NCBI RefSeq assembly: GCF_964204645.1
Contig: NC_134031.1
Coordinates: forward strand, 1,612,001 to 1,676,000
DNA length: 64,000 bases
Source: Tubulanus polymorphus
Lineage: Eukaryota; Nemertea; Palaeonemertea; Tubulaniformes; Tubulanidae
Direction: 5' to 3'
The notes beneath the pieces were generated by a model. The model saw nothing but the letters and a program-made list of their open reading frames with translations, searched no databases and had not been told where the DNA came from. A program made the position numbers and the translations under genes. Each line of letters begins with the position of its first letter. Position 1 is the first letter of the stretch. Below, piece by piece: positions 40,501-53,800 of the stretch.

Positions 40501-41153
40501 ATCTTCCGCATACATCAAACTTAAATACACAGATCTATGATACTAATGACTATTCTCAAATTACAAAAAAAGTTACAGGTTTTTAATGCATCAAATGAAA
40601 TAGTTTTGAAGAAAGTTTTATTTGTCAGGAAAGAAGGCTTTACAAGTTTAAGACAATTGATCAAGTTGTACTTGACTAAAAACATTGAAATAAATGTGTT
40701 AGATTGAAATCTGATATATGAACATCTAAAATCACGCATTCACGAAACAAGCAAAATTCTTTATTTTCAATAAATATTAATCTAATTTCTATATAATCGT
40801 CTTCGGAAAAAAAATCTTATAGGCTTAATCGCGAATTCATTTCCTCGCAAGCATCTTTTGTAATCCATTTTTTGAGTGCATCATTTTCAATTACGTAGGT
40901 GCATGTTCACGGCAGTTTTAATTAGAATGTTTAGCTTCCCTGCGCTTTGTGTAAAACGTTAATTTTCTTGTATTAAATGCAATTGAAATAAGAAACATTG
41001 CCGGTGAATAATTTGACTTAAACAAAAACAATCTTATTGATACGTACCACTTTCGGCAGATTCATCGAATTTCTTTTTTGCAGAGTGCGATTCTAAAACT
41101 AAAAAAGCGACTATTAAAACGATAGTCCGTATAGTCGAATACAAGGCGGCCAT
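37511..41153 (-). CDS. SUMF2: Sulfatase-modifying factor 2-like protein (inactive FGE paralog)
   Basis: Nine exons join in frame to 407 aa: 41153-41048, 40209-40144, 39679-39514, 39389-39212, 38856-38706, 38622-38567, 38470-38386, 38296-38116, 37745-37511. An N-terminal signal peptide ([20 protein letters not shown]) targets the ER. The FGE-sulfatase domain shows [67 protein letters not shown] and NIGFRC. The segment that carries the two catalytic cysteines in SUMF1 has none here ([14 protein letters not shown]), which matches SUMF2, a formylglycine-generating enzyme paralog known to bind sulfatases and inhibit SUMF1. The protein ends SEEL, a plausible ER-retention tetrapeptide. A run of five His sits in the loop after GGSFVDN, and a charged KERREKMKK helix extends the C-terminus. 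Confidence 0.92.
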
Positions 41154-42006
41154 TTTGGATGAGTTGGCCGTTTCTTCTCTAGTGAATCAGTGTGTACCTA
41201 ATGAGAGCTCGGGTACCGGGTGGCGTGTCGTCACTATGGACCCTGTCACAGCTGTCAACGTTGTCACAATTGTGTCTTATTTTTCGGGATGAGCGACACG
41301 TTGCGAAATAATGACGTTGATTTTATAGTCGAGAATTAAAGTCTCTATTCATCGAGGAGAGAGTTAGGCCAGAGAGCGGTTCGGGGATTTGCTTTTTTCA
41401 CATTTTTTGAATTCAAAAATGATGTCGATAGTCAATATTGAAAATATACAATGACGTTGTTGCACTGTCGTCGCTGAAGTTCAAAAGTGGTCTTAATTAA
41501 ATCTTATAAAGACTGGTCTTAAGTTGTTACAGAACTAAGATAGTCTTTAGATTGCGTGGTCTTGTCGAAGTCATGACTGTTCAACTGGCTCAGTGCACTA
41601 CAACTAATGCCTCCCGCTGAGATACACGCGATAATGCTCTGTTTTGAATCAAAAGAAATAAGATGAAAACTTCATGGTATGATTAAAGTTTCTAAACATT
41701 AAACATTAATGCATATACCTACATTTACCATAGATGTTGTTGCTGAGTACAAGAAATATAAACAGATTTATGACGTTACAGTGACAAGCTTTATTGATTC
41801 GGGAAACGTTATATCTCAAACTAAACTTTACACGCAACATTTCTTCCACATTTTTTCTACAAATTAGCAAAAGATATTTCTTAAATGAATCTGTATTTAT
41901 TGGAAGTTGAAATGAAAGTAAACGATGAAACATCATACGATAGAAATTGATGACACATTCAGAAAATTGAGAAATACTAATCAATTCTTTATAGTGTAAA
42001 TATCAT
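41154..42006. other. SUMF2 promoter side and 3' flank of the acetyltransferase gene
   Basis: The SUMF2 promoter and 5' UTR lie to the right of 41153. A degraded MITE copy is at 41471-41592. The part near 42006 is the 3' UTR of the minus-strand acetyltransferase. Nothing else was recognised. Confidence 0.4.
41471..41592. mobile_element. MITE-like element, CCAGTTGCAYAGT family, degraded copy 3
   Basis: Contains AAAAGTGGTCTTAA, AGACTGGTCTTAAGTTGTTA and an end CATGACTGTTCAACTGGCTC, in the same order as the copy at 8825-8964. Confidence 0.55.
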
Positions 42007-42795
42007 TTAATTGATGCGTTTGTAATAGTTAACTTTTTCGATGCCTTTTAAAGGTCGCACGAATTCGTGAACTTCCATGTTCCAAAATGTCATTAACATA
42101 ATCGGGTAAACGGCAACTTCTTCAAAATCGCATCTACGGAACAGCGACAGAGCTCGTTTCTGCGCAACAGACGCGCAACAATGAATTTCATCGTAATTCC
42201 GTTCTTTACAATAAGCGATCACTTCTTCCATTAACTTCCGCCCGATTCCGCGATTTTTAAACGCCGGTAGAAGGGATACTCGTTTCAGTATCGCGACTTT
42301 TTTATCGATGTAGTCGGCGACGCGAGGTGTCGGGTCTGCCGGGTGGAATAGGGCGTCGCTTACCGCTTTAGGCACGATCCCAGCGCAGCCTATAACCTCA
42401 CCGGCCAGTTCGATAACCCAGAACTCACCGCCGTCCTCGTTACGATAATACTGACGGACGTTATGGACATCTTTGCAGACGACCCATTGATACCAAACAT
42501 GAAATACAGTCCAAGCTGCCAGAATCAGTCCTAAATACAACGAAAGCGCGGCGATAATCAGCGGTACACTGAGAAATATAGAATAGAGAACTAAAGTAAT
42601 CGTAATCATAACCATTTGATTCACCCAGTTCTGTATCGATATCCAGAAATATCGCCAATTATTCGACATCAAAGCGCGCCACACAGGATTGAAGACTAAC
42701 AGTTTATCTTTCGGTTTGTACGGACGAATAATAATCGTATCTTCATCATTTCTACAATCAGAATCATCGACTGTTTTCAGCGGTTCCCCGTCCAT
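42007..42795 (-). CDS. NAT8-like GNAT N-acetyltransferase, membrane-anchored
   Basis: A single uninterrupted 262-aa frame from ATG (MDGEPLKTVDD) to TAA, unlike all neighbours, which are split by introns. After a hydrophilic N-terminus there is a long hydrophobic stretch (about residues 58-98, VMITITLVLYSIF through ALSLYLGLILAAWTVF) that would form one or two membrane segments. The GNAT domain follows (about 115-250), with VAILKRVSLLPAFKNRGIGR carrying the acetyl-CoA-binding R/QxxGxG/A motif A and a later ASVAQKRALSLFRRCDFEEV block. This architecture matches the NAT8/NAT8L group, which acetylates amino-acid or cysteine-conjugate amines, or lysines in the ER. The substrate cannot be told. The intronless form may reflect an old retrocopy or the normal single-exon state of this family. 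Confidence 0.88.
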   Translation of the reverse strand: MDGEPLKTVDDSDCRNDEDTIIIRPYKPKDKLLVFNPVWRALMSNNWRYFWISIQNWVNQMVMITITLVLYSIFLSVPLIIAALSLYLGLILAAWTVFHVWYQWVVCKDVHNVRQYYRNEDGGEFWVIELAGEVIGCAGIVPKAVSDALFHPADPTPRVADYIDKKVAILKRVSLLPAFKNRGIGRKLMEEVIAYCKERNYDEIHCCASVAQKRALSLFRRCDFEEVAVYPIMLMTFWNMEVHEFVRPLKGIEKVNYYKRIN

Positions 42796-44058
42796 ATTGC
42801 TAGTGTAAAGGGCTGCAAGCTCGTCTCGTCACCACTCGACCAAGTTGTGCCAGTACAACTACACGTCAGTGTCAATTGTTGATAGCCTAATTTTACCACA
42901 CTATATATATTCAACACTTTGACGTATATTGATAGTTTACTTCCTGCATTTTTAACCGTCTGACCTATAGTCTGATTCATACAGCTTTATTCCCCAAACC
43001 GGATTTTAATACAGCCATTATCAATCATTCAGCCGATAAGATTGCGGGACTTTACATGCATGTTTGGTCGTCAAGATTTGCGTCTTTTAACGTTTTTCGC
43101 GTTGTTCAACTGATATCGCTCATTGTTGTCATATTGTCTTTGTGGTGACGAATTAACGAATTCTCCTAATTCATCAACTACTTCTCAACGCAGTGAGGAA
43201 ATTTCGAAAATCTTAGAAACAATTTCGAAAATTTTTTATTCTTTATTGAAACTTGCATCTTCTGTTTGTTGTTTTCCGATTTTCGGTGTGGAAAATGAAA
43301 AACAAAAAATGTCAACAAAATATCTTCCTGATAAAATAATTTTCTGTTCGTGTCTCATAGATGGCGACCGAGTTGTTTCAGACCGATTACCATAATGCGA
43401 TTTTTAACTAATCAGATAATCTGTTTTGCAGGGGCCTTCCCTTTCACGGCTTTATTATTCATGCAAATATGAATAATGATAAGCAACTCGGTATTCACTA
43501 TACGTGCGGGTAATTCACATGTCGCCAAAATACACAAAGATAATGTATTTTGATGCCCTGCAACAAAGGCAGTAAAAATAGGATTGATCAGTATAACAAC
43601 TCGTCGTTGTACGTTCAGTAGGCTACGTGCTGAAACAGCCTGTATTGCGGCAGTGCTATTTGCAGCAGTAAAAAACACTGATCGCTAGTGGATGTGTATG
43701 GGAAAATGGCGGCGGCGGTGGCAGTGGCTGAATAGAGGGACAATAACCTTATCGCTAGCGAGTATTCGTCAAAAACTCTCCGCAAACCCAGTTTCGTAAC
43801 CCGCACGGTTTTGTTTGAATTTTGAAATTGGCAGCACGTGATTAACCGTTAAAACGGCGCGGATTGCGGCTGGAATTCGATAGATTGAACAGTCTCTGAA
43901 TCACCTTAATGTGACCTTGACGTTCGGCTGTCTGTTTATCAATTATCTCTTCTGTGTGGTGTTGTTTATCACGACGAGAATTTTCTTTTAATTTTCGGCG
44001 CAACTGCTTCAGAATAGTATCAAATATATACATCGTGAAAAACGAGGATTTGTTAATT
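42796..44058. other. Spacer between acetyltransferase and SLC17 cluster
   Basis: Contains the upstream region of the acetyltransferase and, to the right, a possible promoter for the short exon at 44059. Short open frames on both strands have no recognisable features. Confidence 0.4.
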
Positions 44059-44089
44059 ATGGCTTGCTGTAAAAATAAACCAGGAGAAG
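44059..44089 (+). CDS. Candidate alternative first exon of SLC17-like gene A
   Basis: ATG GCT TGC TGT begins a 31-nt open segment (MACCKNKPGE) ending at a consensus donor (GAAG|GTAAGA) in phase 1, the phase needed by the acceptor at 47543. If used it gives a 536-aa transporter instead of 546 aa. The evidence is splice phase and the Cys/Lys-rich N-terminus shared with the other first exons. Confidence 0.4.
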
Positions 44090-46595
44090 GTAAGATTTCT
44101 ATTTTAAGACGTATCAGTAGGGTACTGGATATCTGGGTAAGATAGTCAGTAACCTGTCTGTGGGGTATTAGAATACCTGTGGAATCTGGAGGTGACGGCA
44201 TTATTATCAGCTAAATGACCAGGGGTGTTTTAAGAGACCTTAAAGATATCTCCGCTTTTAAAGACCATAAACTGGTCCAGCATCACATTTTCTAAGAAAA
44301 TGTTGTAATACCGGTAGTAGGGGAGATATTTTCAAGGGGTTGGTACGGAACCCCGTCCCAGACTGTGCGCCTAGAACTCGGCGACCTGGTAAAACATCAT
44401 TTTTTGTGATGCATGATAATGTAAATAGTAAAGTATTTCATGTTGAATGGTACCTGGATGTGACATGTGTGATAGTATACAATAATCTGTAATGTGACAG
44501 ATGGCTCTAAATTAAAATACGTACTCTACACATATCAAAAAGACTGATTGTAAGACTAGCGACAGAATGTCAGTGTGGGAATTTAGATGACAACCTGACG
44601 ATTTATATGGATGCCAGATAAGAAAACATTTTTCACCAAAAAAAAACTTTAATTGAGTTTCATTAGCTTTATCGTCCACACATTGACTTCATGTGGATGG
44701 AGGCTATGAAAATGTCTAATATTATAGATATTTTCTGTGATCGCCCTGTCCAAGTGTTCGAATCCCTAAATTGATACACGTTTCACGAAGATTTTAACTT
44801 CTTAGACATCCCAGGCTGGTAGAACCATGCTCGCTATGAGACGGTCACATATTCACCACAGCCGACGTCTGATAGTTTAAGAATGGCCACTTTACGTCAG
44901 ATTTGGCTTATTCTCGTCCCATACAGAACGTGGACAATGGGACACAATGTATCGTGGGGAATCGGTCAAAGCTCCCACATTCAAGATTGAATTTATCTCG
45001 CGAAACGACGTTTCAAACAATATATATATATTTATTTTTTCCTAGGAGATTTAATACATAAATTATATTCTATATTAAGATAAATTATGAATATTTAATC
45101 AATTCATAATGATATGTATATTTCAGTAGGATCAACTTTTTTGGTTGTTGAACGAATAGCAATTTGATAGATTCGATATTAACTGTATTGTAGTGTTCAG
45201 TCGGTAGAATGCATCTTCATTTCGGGAAACCTCGTATTGAACTCTACAGGCATTTTTTACTCGATGTGAGTGTGTGTGATATAATACTCAATCAGTGTCG
45301 ATGTGTGATTTATTATAGCTCTCTCAGTAAGACTCCCCTCGCTCCAGCGCTGTGGCCTTCACTCGAAACGTCTGAATTATACAGAAATTTCTAAAAATAC
45401 CTGAACGCAAAACTCATATTAACAGAGCTCATAGTGAGGAGGAAAAAATGCACAGATTACTTATATATTCTATACCTTTACCTATTCTTATTTCATGTCA
45501 GTAAACATACCGGTACATATACAATATACGATGATTGACATATTTTTTAATAAACCAACAGCTATTGTTCTTTAAGTGGCGGCATTCCAAATATAGGTAT
45601 ATATACAACGTCTCAGTTCAGTGTCAGAGATGACGTAAATCTTCTATTCTTTATTCGGGAAAAAACTTGGGAAACTAAGGTTCGTGAGTGGGTCTACGAG
45701 TTGAGAAAGATTTTTATGAATCTCGAAGGATTGTTTGTAAGATTGGTAGGAAGTGCCGGTAATTCTCAATCACCTCGATCGTCGCGCCTACGTGTCATCA
45801 GTCACGTTGGATGAAAGGCGACCGCAGATTCTCAGCACTTAGAATAATGATGCGGTAAATATAGCTATCCATTCCCCGCATCCCACGCCTCTGATCCTTG
45901 ACAATGTACTAAATATAGCACATCTAGCTCGATATAACACAACCTCCTCGTTACAGGAACTTCGATAACTTGAGAACTTTCGCCTTTTGTTCGCCTTTTA
46001 CACGAGATCCACGAAATATTTCATAAATTTCATTCTGCTTCCAAAAAGGTCACACTTCGTTATTCATTCCGTGCCATATTCAAATTAAACAACAAACGAG
46101 CACCTGTAAGCCTATTAGTAAACATAACCATTTATTTGTATAAATCATTTAGGTAATAACTGCATAGCTCTGGCATATTCTTTATTGATGGCAATCTTCC
46201 AATTCGGTATTTTAAGTACAAATTGGAATGTCTAAAATTAGGAATTTCCACAAGAGTATTTTGACCGGGAAAAGCGCTCTTATCTGAATTTCAGTTATAA
46301 AAGAAAGAAAGGTTACGCGTAAAACTCATGTCGACTCGAATACTCTCGATAAGGAATGAAGTAGTTTTTTGGCGTGAATGAAAATGTAAAATATTTTGTC
46401 GATTTCGTCACGACACAAAACGAGTTTCTTTGTGTTCGTGATGAAGCAATCGGATTTTTTTATTGAATCGATGATGGCGGATGTGGCATTGTGTTCCGTG
46501 ACCTAATAAAGAGTAACGGTATATAGGTTTAGTGTCCTTATGTATAGTAAGAGTTTAGAATCGTCGATGCTGTCTGGGAGTATATAGAAATTAAA
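44090..46595. other. Putative 5' intron / promoter region of SLC17-like gene A
   Basis: AT-rich; holds the repeat copy at 46087-46322. No other exon or element is supported. Confidence 0.4.
46087..46322 (+). repeat. Direct repeat copy 1 (about 235 bp) in SLC17-like gene A
   Basis: Nearly identical to 47870-48105: both start with AACGAGCACCTGTAAGCCTA and end near GAAAGGTTACG. Differences are scattered substitutions and small indels (for example TTCGGTATT versus TACGGTGTT). Confidence 0.9.
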
Positions 46596-49500
46596 ATGGC
46601 CAAGAGGAAAGGTTGCTATTGTCTCAATCCTGGTCGACATGATGAGAATAAACAAGGTAATTTGTTTGAGCGGATATTGGGTGCTGTTGCTAGACTTGCC
46701 CGATTCTCTCCTTTCTGAAACATGGCTTTCCCCCACAATACCTGAGCAACACGAATTTAAAGATTGATTTACAGGGAAATTCACTCTCGTCTTATCAGGG
46801 ACCACACCTTTTGCATTTCATATTTTAAGTCTTTTCTGCGGTCACAAGAAGAAAGTATTCATTGAAAAAAACAGGAAATGATCACGAACACCTATTAATA
46901 AACAAGGTTGGGTGTTGTTATTATGACTTATTATGGTAAGGCCCTGTATTTCTCGTAAGTCATACGTCATCGTTTGGTTAATAAATAATGCAATGGCAGA
47001 CGCCATTTTTTTTATGCGATCGATCCAGACACTTACCGACATAAAAACCGATCAATGCACAGACGATTTAATCACCCAGTTACCAGGGTTGCCTTCTTTT
47101 CATATTTATTGCGTAGAATACAAGCTGATCCAATACGAGCGATCACGTTGTTTCATTTGCCTTTTCCATATTTATCTATATTTTTGAATGCATAATATAA
47201 GAATGAACTACAAGGGCTGAATTGCGATCGGTTTCCACGTTAAATACATTCCCTAAAGTGCTTCATTCTTGACGAAGTCTATATCACTCTCCCCCATATC
47301 CCGGGTACGATTCATTATTTTATGGTTGCGATTTTTGCGTGAACTTTTTTTGCCATCGGAATATTTTAGAAGTCGAATAACAGAGAATCGAAATATTGTA
47401 TCATGGTCGGCGACTGTGGTGTTTCGCGCCATCGGGAATTCTTTTTGAATTAAAAGTTTTAAAAACTTCGAGAATAAGTTTTATAGTATGAAATATACGT
47501 GGCTCGATAAAACTGACACTTGGTTTCCTCAATCTTTTTAAGTGCCAACTTTCACGTCAGCGAGGTTTATCTTGGCCTACGTCGGGTTCTTCGGCTTCTT
47601 CTGGCTCTACGCGTTACGGTTCAACATGAGTGTCGGTATTGTTTGTATGGTGAAGAATCCACCGAAAAAGTTGGACGTTACGACGAACGCGACCAGCGAA
47701 CCGACTTCCGGAAATAATACGTACGATAGGGCACTAACGAATGAGGAAAAATGCGAAGCGGAAGGACTGGGTTCGAATAACAGATCTGCGGTAAGTATGC
47801 TCATTTACCTGATGAAGATACTATGTGCATTTTAGTAGCATAAACTCGTATTTCTATTTAAATCAAGTAAACCTACAAACGAGCACCTGTAAGCCTATTA
47901 GTAAACATAACCATTTATTTGTTTAAATCATTTAGGTAATAACTGCATAGTTCTGGCATATTCTTTATTGATGGCAATCTTCCAATACGGTGTTTTAAGT
48001 ACAGATTGGAATGTTTAAAATTAGGAATTTCCACAAGTATTTTGACCGGCAGAATGCTCGCTTATCTGAATTTCAGTTATAAAAGAATGAAAGGTTACGA
48101 GTAAAATTAAGTCATATTTTTCTTCGCATTTTATGCTCAAAATACTTGTTCAATATGATTTATAAATGATGCTGAAAAACACCTTTACTAGGCCCGTAGT
48201 TGAGTCCAATTTCAATGGTTACTCATTTATTACTTACAGCAATCGATTTTCAAATCTTTTCAAATTGTTTTTATTTGTATATTATTCAGGAAGGAGAATT
48301 TGAGTGGGATCGCCCGACTCAAGGTATGGTACTATCGGCGTTCTTCTGGGGTTATATCATAACGCAGGTGCCCGGTGGATGGTTGGCTAATAAATACGGA
48401 GGCAAACTCGTACTCGGATCCGGCATGGCACTGACCGCCCTGGCCACATTACTACTACCGGTCGCCGCCAGGGGGAGCGTTCACGCCGTCATATTCTTAC
48501 GCGTTGTAATGGGTTTCGGAACGGTAAGTCGGCCATTGAGATTATTACAACATTATTTTTGACGGATTTTTGTAATTTAGTTGATCTGTTGTGATAGGGT
48601 ACGGCATTCCCAGCAATGCACGGCTTATGGGCTAGATGGGCGCCTTCATTTGAAAAGACCAAGCTAATGACGCTCTGTTATTCCGGTAGGTGGATTAAGA
48701 AAAGCTAATCCTCTATTTGATCGGTAATGTTAGTTTGAGTCTGATATTGTCAGGATATTTCGTGTTCTTTTCCAGGTACAATGATTGGTAATATATTCAC
48801 ATTCTTTGTCTCCGGATTGTTGTGCGAATACGGATTCGATGGCGGATGGCCTTCCATATTCTATCTCATGGGTAAGAACTATTTCTCGCCAAAGAAAATA
48901 ATTTCAGGAGCGGATCTAGAAATTGGAAGATGCTCTAATAGAAAAGGAAGAGCATTTCTCGGATAAAGGCCACAAACAGTGTTCCACCATTAGATAATTT
49001 GAAGAAATCCATCCAGAAAGATGCACTTTCCAGAAAGGGAAACCTTTATGAGGAGACAGCAGTTGCCCAACTAGATCCGCTCCTGACTTCAGTCATTACG
49101 ATAATACATACATAAGATTTGGGCGTCGAACTAAAGTTACTTGTTATGAAAGAAAGAGAAGTACGGAAAATGTTCCAATATATTTGTGTCTCTATGACAG
49201 GTATCGGCACAGCTATTTGGCTGCTGTTTTGGATATTCCTCGTGTATGACACACCTAGTGTACATCCTCGTATCAGTGACGAGGAGAAGGAATATATACT
49301 TCAATCTGTCGGCGCCAACACCTTCAAAGATGCTCAGGTATATATGTAAATACATGTCTTAATACAGCTTACATCGCCGAGTGTATAAATTTGATCTGTG
49401 TGTTTTTCATCTACGTATTTTGATTTTCAGAATGTAAAAACTCCGTGGCTGTCGTTCATCAAATCGCCCCCTCTATTGGCTATCGTTGTAGCCCACGTCT

Positions 49501-50904
49501 GCAACAACTGGGGCAACTACACAATGATGACCAGTTTGCCGACCTACATGAAAGACGTACTTAAATTCAACATGAAGTCGGTGAGTTGTTATAGAATAGA
49601 AGTAGAAATACAAAATATTGAAAAAATACGAAGTTGGACGCCTGTTGAAGTTAAAAGATAATTTATATCCTTACGTCATAAGTTGCAAGAAGTTTTCCTA
49701 AATACCTATTCATCGTTCGGAAACATTTATTTCATGTTATTTGATTTCAGAACGGATTGTTCACTGCTCTCCCTTATATGGGAATGTTCGTGGCATCTAT
49801 CGGAGGTGGACAGGTATCTGATATTCTGAGAGCTCGCGGTGTTACGACCACAGTCGTCCGAAAAACCGTGCAATGCATCGGTAAGTAAATACCGCGATAA
49901 ACATAAATCAGATACATTACGCCGAATTCAGGAAGAAATGATGATTAACTAGAATGGATAGAAAGCATGAATGGAATGATTACAAGCTGTCTGAATTAGG
50001 AGAATGATATAGAATAGTCTGGGGAACTATACATATTAGTGTTTTCTATTGGGACATATGGATATTTTCAGTAAATCTGCATTTGTCAAACGACGTTCGT
50101 TTTCCGCTTAATTCGAGTCTACATCGAATCTATATATTCGGATGTTCTTGTATTTTCATAGCATTCGTGTTGCCAGCCGCGTTTACGATCGCTACTGGTT
50201 TCTTGGATTGCACACAGCGAGGTTTAGCGGTCGCGTTTCTGACTATAGCCGTCACCACTAGCGCTCTAAACCGATCTGGATACATCGTTAATCACGTTGA
50301 TATTGCTCCCAGGTAAATATCGGATTGTGTCCACAGCACTCTGATCCTCGCGAACTAGACGTCTGATGTCTTGTTGTATTTTATAGGTTCGCTGGTGTTT
50401 TGTTTGGCTTAACAAATACATTCGCTACAGTTCCTGGTATGTTGGCTCCACTCGCTGTTGGTCAACTCACGAAAGATGTAAGTCGATGCATTATATCGAA
50501 TACCGAATTTCTCATTTTGTTTACCGAGTAAAGCACATTTTTCAAACATTGAATTCAATCTTCCCGGCTTTGGTTGGGTTCGAATTTCAGTTGTGAAACA
50601 CTGGGTTCTGTATAGAATTATTGATGCTCAATTTTCTCAAATGTTACAGCGTTCTCGAGCCAGTTGGCAGATCGTATTCTATCTATGCGGCGGTTTCTAT
50701 CTGTTCGGAGCGCTCGTCTATACGAAATTCGCGAGCGGCGTCGAACAGGAGTGGGCTAAAGCCAAACCAGAAGCGCAGGCCGAGGACGGCGAGGCGTTGA
50801 CCGCAATTGACGAGAAACCGAAAGAAAACGAGGCCGAAAAAGATCAGAACGAAGTCGAAGTAAAGACTCCGTTACAATCCGAGAAAGATACCACAGAGTT
50901 GTAA
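46596..50904 (+). CDS. Sialin-like SLC17 transporter A
   Basis: Eleven exons join in frame to 546 aa: 46596-46656, 47543-47790, 48290-48523, 48598-48685, 48776-48871, 49201-49337, 49431-49580, 49751-49880, 50162-50312, 50387-50477, 50650-50904. The first exon encodes [20 protein letters not shown]. The rest is a 12-helix major facilitator of the SLC17 (sialin/VGLUT) family: TM1 with [13 protein letters not shown], an extracellular loop with N-glycosylation sequons, [40 protein letters not shown], the [20 protein letters not shown] block, [13 protein letters not shown] and the final SGVEQEWA. Family members move organic anions (sialic acid, acidic amino acids, phosphate) across lysosomal, vesicular or plasma membranes, driven by H+ or Na+. 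The C-terminal tail is Glu/Lys-rich and cytosolic. The substrate is not predictable. Confidence 0.93.
47870..48105 (+). repeat. Direct repeat copy 2 (about 235 bp)
   Basis: Second copy of the unit at 46087-46322, in the intron after the TM1 exon. No terminal inverted repeats were seen, so it may be a dispersed element or a local segmental duplication. Confidence 0.9.
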
Positions 50905-53800
50905 CTGGCGGATCATCAAAAAGTATCGTAGGAATCACGCAGCCCTTCCTGCTGTAGAGAAGAGAATGTAGAGACCAGTTTATATAGAATATTGTAGACG
51001 ACAGAAAGCTTGTAGACGTCAGTTTAATTCCTACCAAAGTCGTGTGTATTTACGATCTCATTTCGAACAACATTAATGAATTTGTATTTACTGTAAAATT
51101 GAGTTATTGAGAAAACGAAAGCTCAACAGATGATAATAATATGTAGCTACGATGGCCAAATCTGTAATATTATAATGTCCAGTATTTTATAGGCTGCTTT
51201 GTAATTATTCATCTATATATGTATATGCACTGACACTATACTTTGCTGATGATAATTATCGGGATTTGCTGCAATTTTTTATGTGCTCTCATTGTTAGCT
51301 GTTATATATCATATATTCATATATATAATTCATATATATATATCAATGTTATGGAACCACTGAAGCTCAATTCATTTCGCAATTTCGGTTTCGTTTTTTC
51401 AGTTTTTTTCAATCCATATCTCATTGTTGATGTTTAATCGGTCGCGAGACGCTGCAAACTCAACGGTTAAATGTTAAATGTATTTTTGTTTTGTTTTCAA
51501 TTGGCAAATCGCCGTAACCTGCATTTCCGAGAAGTTCTCAAAAAAAAAATTATTCTCATTTTTATTTTACGAAAAATTATAGTTAATCCAATATGGCCAG
51601 TCGGCTGTCAGTAAAGTTTTTTTTTTGTTTATCCTATTACAGTTTACCTGCTAATGTTTAATTAATTGTATGTTAAATAGTTATTGCTACTTATTCTAAA
51701 AGACTGTTGCCTATAATATGTACTTGTCTGACTATCTAATCATTGTTAATCTCAATCTGCTTTGTGTGATAGAACATGTGTTCCCATATATATCAAAGGC
51801 TGTGGTGTGCGCTTAGACCGTAGTTTCCGTCCTTTGAACACAGAAAGATCTGTATAATGCAGTCACACTATCGATACTATCCGGCTGATCGTGAAAGCAA
51901 CGTGAACAAATTACGTTTTATCATATTTTTCCATACATCCATAATATCTATTGGTTCAAATCCTCACGCGAGCTACAGGGTGGATCCAGGGGGCAGACTT
52001 TGACAGGAGCACAAAGAAATGATAAGGGCGTATATACTGAAAAAAGGGGAAATTCTTAAGTATTCACGCAGCAAAACAAGGGATGGAAGATTCAGTGCAT
52101 TGTCATACAATTTATAGGCACTTGAGGGGCATTTAAGGGAATATAAGCTAAATCTTGCGCTGCTGTCTGCTGTTTTATTAGTTCCGGGTGGAAAAAGTGC
52201 TCTGAAAAATATTGTGCTGTCCGGATCCGCCCCCAAGGCCGTACTTGGCAGATGGGGTCTTCCCTGGCTTCTTCGCCACCGACTGCTAGACGGGTTAGCG
52301 GTATCTCTACCGGACCGGTTGGCGGTCTCGAGTACACATTTTCTTTCAGAATCTGACGATTATTTTCCTGATTAATCTATAACTACGTCTGTATCTCAGC
52401 TATTGTCATCTTGAAGCTAACGCTCTGTCGAATTTGAACGAAAGCATTTTTACTTTTTATTCTGAACGCATTTCAAATATTCTAACAGATCTAACAGGAT
52501 CATTACGGAAGCTTTTTCATGTATATATTATATACATAATATATACAAAACCATAATCTCAACGTTTTAAAACATATGTAATATCATTATTTTTGCATTT
52601 AGCATTATTTTTAGTGTAAACAATAAGTTTATCAAATAGGCATAAAGGAGATTAATAAACAAGAGGGCAAATTTTTTTACCAAATTTAGCGTATGGTCTT
52701 CCAGAACTTTAACAAAGCAGCATATAATTCTCGATATTATCTTGTGGTGAATTGTTTCGGAGACTAATGCAGTCTTCATGCGGATGGATTTTACTTAAAA
52801 AGATTTGAATTCAAAACGAAAAATCGCAGCAGATAATATGATGGCGGTCTGGGGGTCTTGGTAAAGTATGAACACTTGGAAATCAAATCGCGTACAGAAG
52901 ATGGGCGCATTTACACGTGTTCACAGGGATGAAACCTTCGTTAAATTAGTCTCCCCTTCCCCTATACCCGAATACCGCGACTTACCTGTCGGTTTAAAGT
53001 ATAGTTGAATAGATGAATGTTTTAAGCATTTTACTATTTCTGATTTTTGAACGTAAAGAAGGTATCTACAATGAATAGTGTTGTTATTTGTGTGAAATTA
53101 TAATGAGTTGATATATCTATGATGAGAAGTGAAGCCTTACGCATGACATAGACTTACGTGTGATACTTATATTTATGAATGGATATCAAAATCGAGGCTG
53201 TAATGATTTGTATGATATTGTTTGGAATAAATGTACCTCGCTGTTTAGATTAAATGAACCGCGTTTCTTTCTTTTTTTTAAGCAAAAATTTATTATTTCT
53301 ATTTCTGGAAATATCGATGAAACTTACATCTTAATTCATAGCATAATATAATGTATAACTATTATACGCGAAAATCACACGAAACTAAAGACCGTAACAT
53401 AACTGACACAACACAATACACTCTATCAAATAAAGCCACACATTTCTAATCTATCAATAGCTATGTAACGATTATCAATAGTTTTGGCTAATTTACTTAA
53501 TCGTTTATAAAATCGAATATCTTACGAAAAATAAAATCGTCTATCTCGTCATGGTGATAGGGTTGACGATATAAATTGCGAAAACATATTATATAAAATC
53601 AATATCAATGATGAATGTTTTATCAGCTTATGACGTGAGACATTACATGTTACAATGTCGTTACCATGTTAGAGTCCATTACTGCTATGCTGATAGAGAA
53701 TACGACTTCATAATTTCGCTGAACTCAATGATTTAATTTCCGTCCAGTTGTTCTAAATCTATCTCATAGATAGAATGGCAGTAATAGAGATAAGAACAAA
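50905..53800. other. Convergent 3' region between SLC17-like genes A and B
   Basis: AT-rich 3' UTR sequence of both genes. A possible degraded mobile element lies at about 51975-52240, whose ends hold GTGGATCCAGGGGGC and CCGGATCCGCCCCC. No coding exon is supported; open frames here lack introns, motifs and family similarity. Confidence 0.4.

Noticed and set aside
52092-52337. Protein-like frame with GPVEIPLTRLAVGG
   Set aside because: No introns, domain or homology recognised; it overlaps what looks like a degraded repeat.
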